From positions 1 to 10,312 of the forward strand of contig JAEWBM010000107.1 in assembly GCA_023391155.1 (NCBI GenBank): a DNA stretch of 10,312 nt, written 5' to 3'. A model generated the notes under the pieces. It saw nothing but the letters and a program-made list of their open reading frames with translations. It made no database searches and was not told the origin of the DNA. The first letter of the stretch is position 1. Each line of letters starts with the position of its first letter. The translations under genes and the position numbers were made by a program. The stretch comes from Acidobacteriota bacterium (lineage in GTDB: Bacteria > Acidobacteriota > Blastocatellia > Pyrinomonadales > Pyrinomonadaceae). Shown here in pieces: positions 6,931 through 10,312 of the stretch.

Positions 6931-7000
6931 CCTGACATCAATCAGCATGAGCTGCTTGAGCTAACTGCCGGACGGAAAGTTTGTTCCGGCAAGAGTCAGG
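6931..7000 (+). ncRNA. Second three-way-junction element before rpsL
   Basis: CCTGAC (6931-6936) pairs perfectly with GTCAGG (6995-7000). Within it, CAGC/GCTG (6943-6946 with 6951-6954, loop ATGA) forms a small hairpin. TGCCGGA/TCCGGCA (6966-6972 with 6985-6991) forms a perfect 7-bp stem with a 12-nt loop. It ends about 48 nt before the rpsL start, close enough to affect initiation. Confidence 0.45.
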
Positions 7001-7002
7001 TG

Positions 7003-7023
7003 AGGGGCGATTATTGCCCTTTT
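7003..7023 (+). promoter_or_regulatory. Terminator-like hairpin just before rpsL
   Basis: AGGGGC (7003-7008) pairs with GCCCTT (7016-7021, one G-U) around the 7-nt loop GATTATT, followed by TT and then AAAT. The T run has only four bases, so it may be a weak attenuator or pause site rather than a full terminator. The only purine-rich ribosome-binding candidate, AGAGGT (7028-7033), begins 6 nt after it. Confidence 0.35.
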
Positions 7024-7047
7024 AAATAGAGGTAAGAAAAAAGAAGA

Positions 7048-7428
7048 ATGCCGACTATTAATCAGTTAGTAAGAAAAGGACGCCAAAAGGTCCAATACAA
7101 AACGGCGAGCCCCGCTCTGCAGGGAAACCCGCAGAAGCGCGGCGTTTGCACGCGTGTATATACCTCGACGCCGAAGAAGCCGAACTCGGCTCTTCGAAAG
7201 GTGGCACGCGTCCGCCTGACGAACCAGATCGAGGTTACTACTTATATACCGGGCATCGGCCACAACCTGCAGGAGCACTCGATCGTGCTCATCCGCGGCG
7301 GCCGTGTTAAGGACCTCCCGGGTGTTCGCTACCACGTCGTCCGCGGTACGCTGGACGCCTCAGGCGTAGCAAACCGCAACCAGGCCCGTTCGAAGTACGG
7401 TGCGAAACGGCCGAAAGGCGCGAAGTAA
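7048..7428 (+). CDS. rpsL: 30S ribosomal protein S12
   Basis: 126 aa, full length and collinear with the family from MPTINQLVRKG to ARSKYGAKRPKGAK. S12 lies near the decoding centre of the 30S subunit and takes part in tRNA selection. The conserved TPKKPNSALRKVARVRLTN and GGRVKDLPGVRYH loops are intact. K43 and K88, the residues usually changed in streptomycin-resistant mutants, are wild type, and D89 is the position modified in E. coli. It is the first gene of the str operon. The ribosome-binding site is weak: AGAGGT lies 14 nt before the ATG and a purine-rich AAAAAAGAAGA follows it. The long structured leader upstream may control its translation. Confidence 0.98.
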   Translation: MPTINQLVRKGRQKVQYKTASPALQGNPQKRGVCTRVYTSTPKKPNSALRKVARVRLTNQIEVTTYIPGIGHNLQEHSIVLIRGGRVKDLPGVRYHVVRGTLDASGVANRNQARSKYGAKRPKGAK

Positions 7429-7434
7429 ATTGGC

Positions 7435-7507
7435 GATTTGAGATTTTCGATTTGCGATCTTCTGATCCGGCAATTCGAAATTCGACATTCGAAATTCGAC
7501 ATTTAAG
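7435..7507. repeat. Heptanucleotide repeat array in the rpsL-rpsG gap
   Basis: The gap is almost entirely 7-nt periodic. Four GATTTNN-type units (GATTTGA, GATTTTC, GATTTGC, GATCTTC; 7435-7462) are followed by a 10-nt interruption. Then come ATTCGAA, ATTCGAC, ATTCGAA, ATTCGAC (7473-7500, an exact duplication of a 14-mer) and ATTTAAG (7501-7507). It is AT-rich compared with the flanking genes and lies inside the operon mRNA, ending 3 nt before the rpsG ATG. Confidence 0.8.
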
Positions 7508-7510
7508 AGT

Positions 7511-7981
7511 ATGGCACGAAGAAGAGTAGCAGAGCGACGCGAAGTATTGCCCGACCCGATCTACGGCAGCACGCTGGTGACCAAGTTCATCAACGGCATG
7601 ATGTGGCAGGGTAAAAAGGCCGTGGCCGAATCGATCTTTTACGGCGCGATGGACAAGATCGCCGAAAAGACCGGCGAAGAGCCGTTGAAAGTATTTAAGA
7701 AGGCCGTCGAGACGGTCGCCCCCTCGGTCGAGGTCAAATCCCGCCGTATCGGCGGTGCGACCTATCAGGTGCCTCTCGAAGTCACGCGTGACCGCCGCAA
7801 TACGCTGGCGATCCGCTGGATCGTGCTCAACGCCCGCAACCGCAGCGAAAAGACGATGGTCGACCGTTTGGTCGGCGAACTGCTCGATTCGACGCAGGGC
7901 CGCGGCGGTGCAATGAAGAAAAAGGACGACGTCCACCGTATGGCAGAGGCGAACAAGGCGTTCGCGCATTACAGATTTTAA
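7511..7981 (+). CDS. rpsG: 30S ribosomal protein S7
   Basis: 156 aa, the usual length. S7 nucleates assembly of the 30S head by binding the 3' major domain of 16S rRNA and contributes to the E site. The family is evident from MARRRVAERREVLPDPIYGS, KFINGMMWQGKK, VEVKSRRIGGATYQVP, RRNTLAIRWIV and the C-terminal KKKDDVHRMAEANKAFAHYRF. The ATG at 7511 gives the canonical N-terminus. However, the only purine run before it, AAGAG (7505-7509), is 1 nt from the ATG, too close for a normal Shine-Dalgarno. The 82-nt gap after rpsL is filled by heptad repeats. In E. coli S7 represses the str operon by binding the rpsL-rpsG gap; this gap has no comparable structured site that I can see. Confidence 0.98.
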   Translation: MARRRVAERREVLPDPIYGSTLVTKFINGMMWQGKKAVAESIFYGAMDKIAEKTGEEPLKVFKKAVETVAPSVEVKSRRIGGATYQVPLEVTRDRRNTLAIRWIVLNARNRSEKTMVDRLVGELLDSTQGRGGAMKKKDDVHRMAEANKAFAHYRF

Positions 7982-8037
7982 GCAGGGCAGCGACGGGAGA
8001 GCCGGTTCACTTAAAGCGATCGCTCGTCACTAAAGAT

Positions 8038-10137
8038 ATGGCTAACATTAGTTTAGACAAATACCGAAACATCGGGATCATGGCCCACATCGATGCGGGC
8101 AAGACCACGACCACCGAGCGCGTGCTTTTCTATACCGGTGTTTCGCACAAGATCGGCGAGGTGCATGAGGGCACCGCGACGATGGACTGGATGGAGCAGG
8201 AGCAAGAGCGCGGCATCACGATCACGTCGGCTGCGACGACCTGTTTCTGGAAGCGCGACGGCCAGGAGCACCGCATCAACATTATCGATACGCCGGGCCA
8301 CGTCGACTTTACGATGGAGGTCGAGCGTTCGCTTCGCGTTCTGGACGGAGCCGTTGCCGTATTTGACGGTGTGGCCGGCGTTGAGCCGCAGTCCGAGACC
8401 GTTTGGCGTCAGGCCGATAAGTACAAGGTCCCGCGTATCTGCTTTATCAACAAGCTTGACCGCGCAGGTGCCTCATTTGAGCGTTCGTTCGATTCGATCC
8501 TCAAACGCCTCGGTGCAAACGCGGTTGCGTTGCAGATCCCTATCGGTGAGGAAGATCGCCTCCTCGGCGTCGTGGACCTCATCGGAATGAAAGGCCTCGT
8601 CTGGAAAGACGAAACGAAGGGCGCCGAATACGACGTTGTCGATATTCCGGCTGAGCTCGTGGACAAGGCAAAAGAATGGCGTGAAAAGCTGGTTGAGGCG
8701 GTGTCGGCGATCGACGACGACCTCATGATGAAGTACCTCGAGGGCGAGGAGATCTCGGAAGATGAGATTCGCGCCGGGCTTCGCAAGGGCACGCTCGAAC
8801 TCAAGCTCGTACCGGTCGTTACCGGCTCGGCATTCAAGAACAAGGGCGTTCAGACGCTGCTCGATGCGGTCGTCGATTATCTTCCGAGCCCGCTCGATAT
8901 CGAGGCGATCGAAGGATTTGATCCGAAGACCGAGGAACCTGAAAAGCGTGCTGCCGATCCGAAGGCGCCGTTCTCAGGGCTCGTCTTTAAGCTTATGGCC
9001 GACAAGCATCTCGGCCAGCTCGCGTTCGTCCGGATCTATTCGGGCACCGTCACCTCGGGTTCGTACGTTTACAACACGATCAAAAATTCAAAGGAACGCG
9101 TCGGCCGGCTAATGCTGATGCACGCCAACAAGCGTGAGGACCTCGAAAAGGCAAGCGCGGGCGAGATCGTCGCCATCGGCGGCATGAAGAACGTCACGAC
9201 CGGTGACACCATCTCGGACGAGACGAACCAGATAATTCTGGAATCGATGGAGTTTCCGGATCCCGTCGTCCGCGTGGCCGTCGAGCCGAAAACGCGTGCC
9301 GACCAGGACAAGATGGGCGTGGCACTGAACCGCCTCGCACAGGAAGACCCCTCGTTCCAGGTTTCGACGGACCACGAGACGGGCCAGACGATCATCGCCG
9401 GTATGGGCGAACTTCACCTCGAGATCATCGTCGACCGGATGAAGCGTGAGTTCAGCGTTGAGGCGAATGTCGGTAAGCCGCAGGTCGCTTATCGCGAGAC
9501 CATAACGATACCCGCACCGGGCAAAGAGATCTTTAAGAAGCAGTCCGGCGGCCGCGGCCAGTTCGGCCACGTCGAGCTCGAGATCGAACCGGCACCGGGC
9601 GAGGGCTTCGTTTTCGAAGACAAGATCACGGGCGGTGCGATCCCGCGTCAGTTCATCAAGCCGGTTTCCGAAGGTATTCGGGACGCGATGCGTCGAGGAT
9701 TCCTCGCGGGCTATGAGCTTGTGGACATCAAGGCGAGCCTCGTTTTCGGTTCTTATCATGAGGTCGACTCGGACGAGCGTTCGTTCCACATTGCGGGCAG
9801 CCTGGCGTTTCAGGACGCCGTGAAAAAGGCAAAGCCGGTGCTGCTCGAACCGATCATGCGGGTCGAGGTCGTTACGCCGGAAGAGTATATGGGTGCCGTG
9901 AACGGTGACCTCAACCGCCGCCGCGGCCAGATCGAAAAGATGGAGCCGCGTCCGGGTAATGTCTCGGTCGTTACGGCGTTCGTTCCGCTGTCTGAGATGT
10001 TCGGTTACACGACCGACCTTCGCTCGGCGACACAGGGACGGGCAACGTCGAGCATGCATTTTGAAAGATATGCCGAGGCTCCGAGGAATGTGGCTGAGGA
10101 GATCATCGCAAAGGTCAAGGGGGCCGCGACTAACTAA
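8038..10137 (+). CDS. fusA: Elongation factor G
   Basis: 699 aa, complete. This translational GTPase drives ribosome translocation and, with RRF, ribosome recycling. G motifs: AHIDAGKTT (16-24), RGITI with switch-I T61, DTPGH (84-88, catalytic H88), NKLD (138-141) and GSAFKNKG in domain I. The later domains follow in order, including VSTDHETGQTIIAGMGELHLE (domain III), the domain IV segment with SGGRGQFGHVELEIEP and GGAIPRQFIKPV, and the domain V PEEYMGAVNGDLNRRRG. It is a canonical EF-G, with no sign of the EF-G2 paralogue type. It starts 56 nt after rpsG with no strong Shine-Dalgarno (AAAG before the ATG) and ends in tandem stops, TAATAA (10135-10140). Third gene of the str operon. Confidence 0.98.
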   Translation: MANISLDKYRNIGIMAHIDAGKTTTTERVLFYTGVSHKIGEVHEGTATMDWMEQEQERGITITSAATTCFWKRDGQEHRINIIDTPGHVDFTMEVERSLRVLDGAVAVFDGVAGVEPQSETVWRQADKYKVPRICFINKLDRAGASFERSFDSILKRLGANAVALQIPIGEEDRLLGVVDLIGMKGLVWKDETKGAEYDVVDIPAELVDKAKEWREKLVEAVSAIDDDLMMKYLEGEEISEDEIRAGLRKGTLELKLVPVVTGSAFKNKGVQTLLDAVVDYLPSPLDIEAIEGFDPKTEEPEKRAADPKAPFSGLVFKLMADKHLGQLAFVRIYSGTVTSGSYVYNTIKNSKERVGRLMLMHANKREDLEKASAGEIVAIGGMKNVTTGDTISDETNQIILESMEFPDPVVRVAVEPKTRADQDKMGVALNRLAQEDPSFQVSTDHETGQTIIAGMGELHLEIIVDRMKREFSVEANVGKPQVAYRETITIPAPGKEIFKKQSGGRGQFGHVELEIEPAPGEGFVFEDKITGGAIPRQFIKPVSEGIRDAMRRGFLAGYELVDIKASLVFGSYHEVDSDERSFHIAGSLAFQDAVKKAKPVLLEPIMRVEVVTPEEYMGAVNGDLNRRRGQIEKMEPRPGNVSVVTAFVPLSEMFGYTTDLRSATQGRATSSMHFERYAEAPRNVAEEIIAKVKGAATN

Positions 10138-10185
10138 TAAAATCTTAAGTGGAGAGCTAAAGATCAGGAAAGTTCAGGAGAAGCT

Positions 10186-10312
10186 ATGAGCAAGGAAAAA
10201 TTCGACCGCAGTAAGCCGCACGTGAATATCGGGACGATCGGGCACGTGGACCATGGTAAGACGACGTTGACGGCGGCGATCACGAAGGTGATGTCAAAGC
10301 ACAACCCGAAGA
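10186..10312 (+). CDS. tuf: Elongation factor Tu, 3'-truncated by window end
   Basis: The first 42 codons are present. MSKEKFDRSKPHVNIGTIG leads into the P-loop GHVDHGKTT (19-27), which is diagnostic of EF-Tu, the GTPase that delivers aminoacyl-tRNA to the ribosome. A good Shine-Dalgarno, AGGAG (10176-10180), lies 5 nt before the ATG. That is the best ribosome-binding site in the operon and suits the most abundant product. The gap from fusA is 48 nt with no visible terminator, so tuf is co-transcribed as the fourth str gene. The rest of the gene lies outside the window. Confidence 0.97.
   Translation, partial: MSKEKFDRSKPHVNIGTIGHVDHGKTTLTAAITKVMSKHNPK

Larger units (their letters stand above)
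6704..7047 (+). ncRNA. Long structured 5' leader of the str operon
   Basis: Between the predicted transcription start and the rpsL ATG there are about 344 nt with no credible ORF but many self-complementary segments. These are hairpin 6705-6711/6735-6741; a three-way junction closed by 6781-6789/6859-6867; hairpin 6912-6917/6924-6929 with loop TGCGAA; a second three-way junction closed by 6931-6936/6995-7000; and a hairpin 7003-7008/7016-7021 shortly before rpsL. I recognise no known riboswitch or Rfam ribosomal-protein leader. Autoregulation by a str-operon protein (S7 or S12) or attenuation is a plausible role but is inference. Confidence 0.5.

Noticed and set aside
6947..6964. 5-codon ORF (MSCLS) in the str leader
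   Set aside because: No Shine-Dalgarno and too short to interpret; its ATG lies in a predicted hairpin loop.
7307..7969. Open frame (220 codons) antisense to rpsG, the repeat array and the rpsL end
   Set aside because: It runs across two ribosomal-protein genes and the heptad array; the repeat part translates to a low-complexity ISNVEFRI-like string. No family match and no ribosome-binding site.
8015..8024. Palindrome AGCGATCGCT before fusA, like the cyanobacterial HIP1 octamer GCGATCGC
   Set aside because: Only this copy was noticed, and a GC-rich 10-bp palindrome is expected by chance at this length of DNA; no other cyanobacterial sign.
9109..10059. Long open frame (316 codons) antisense to fusA
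   Set aside because: It mirrors the codon pattern of fusA, has Arg/Leu/His-rich composition with no recognisable domain, and EF-G on the other strand is certain.

Overview
The window looks like a chromosomal segment of a GC-rich Gram-negative bacterium. Acidobacteriota, perhaps a Blastocatellia-type lineage, is my best guess, based on protein style, secretion signals and intergenic repeats; this is inference, not proof. No transposase, integrase, phage gene, CRISPR array, tRNA or rRNA gene was seen.

Left part (1-4855). A 5'-truncated, probably exported tyrosine-phosphatase-type protein ends at 569. It converges on a minus-strand operon across a shared bidirectional terminator (591-615). In transcription order the operon is ppk1 (polyphosphate kinase, 4643-2478), an exported protein with kinase-fold motifs (2488-1529) and a DUF4956-type membrane protein (1526-618). 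The junctions are an 11-nt overlap and a 2-nt gap, so the three are almost certainly co-expressed. DUF4956 proteins usually sit beside a VTC-type polyphosphate polymerase and a CotH kinase. Here PPK1 and an unrelated-looking exported kinase-like protein appear to fill those two places, which makes this the most interesting gene set in the window.

Middle part (4856-6565). A minus-strand gene joins an unrecognised N-terminal region to a C-terminal plant-type [2Fe-2S] ferredoxin domain. A divergent small lipoprotein gene carries one calcium-loop-like DxNxDG motif and has a promoter very close to its start codon.

Right part (6566-10312). This is the str operon: rpsL, rpsG, fusA and the start of tuf. 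A near-consensus sigma-70 promoter (6669-6697) lies about 350 nt upstream of rpsL. The leader between them can fold into two three-way junctions and several hairpins. Degenerate arrays of 7-nt repeats lie just upstream of the promoter and inside the rpsL-rpsG gap; the second abuts the rpsG start codon and occupies the place where the S7 control site lies in E. coli. A leader-based control element for the str operon is therefore a reasonable hypothesis.
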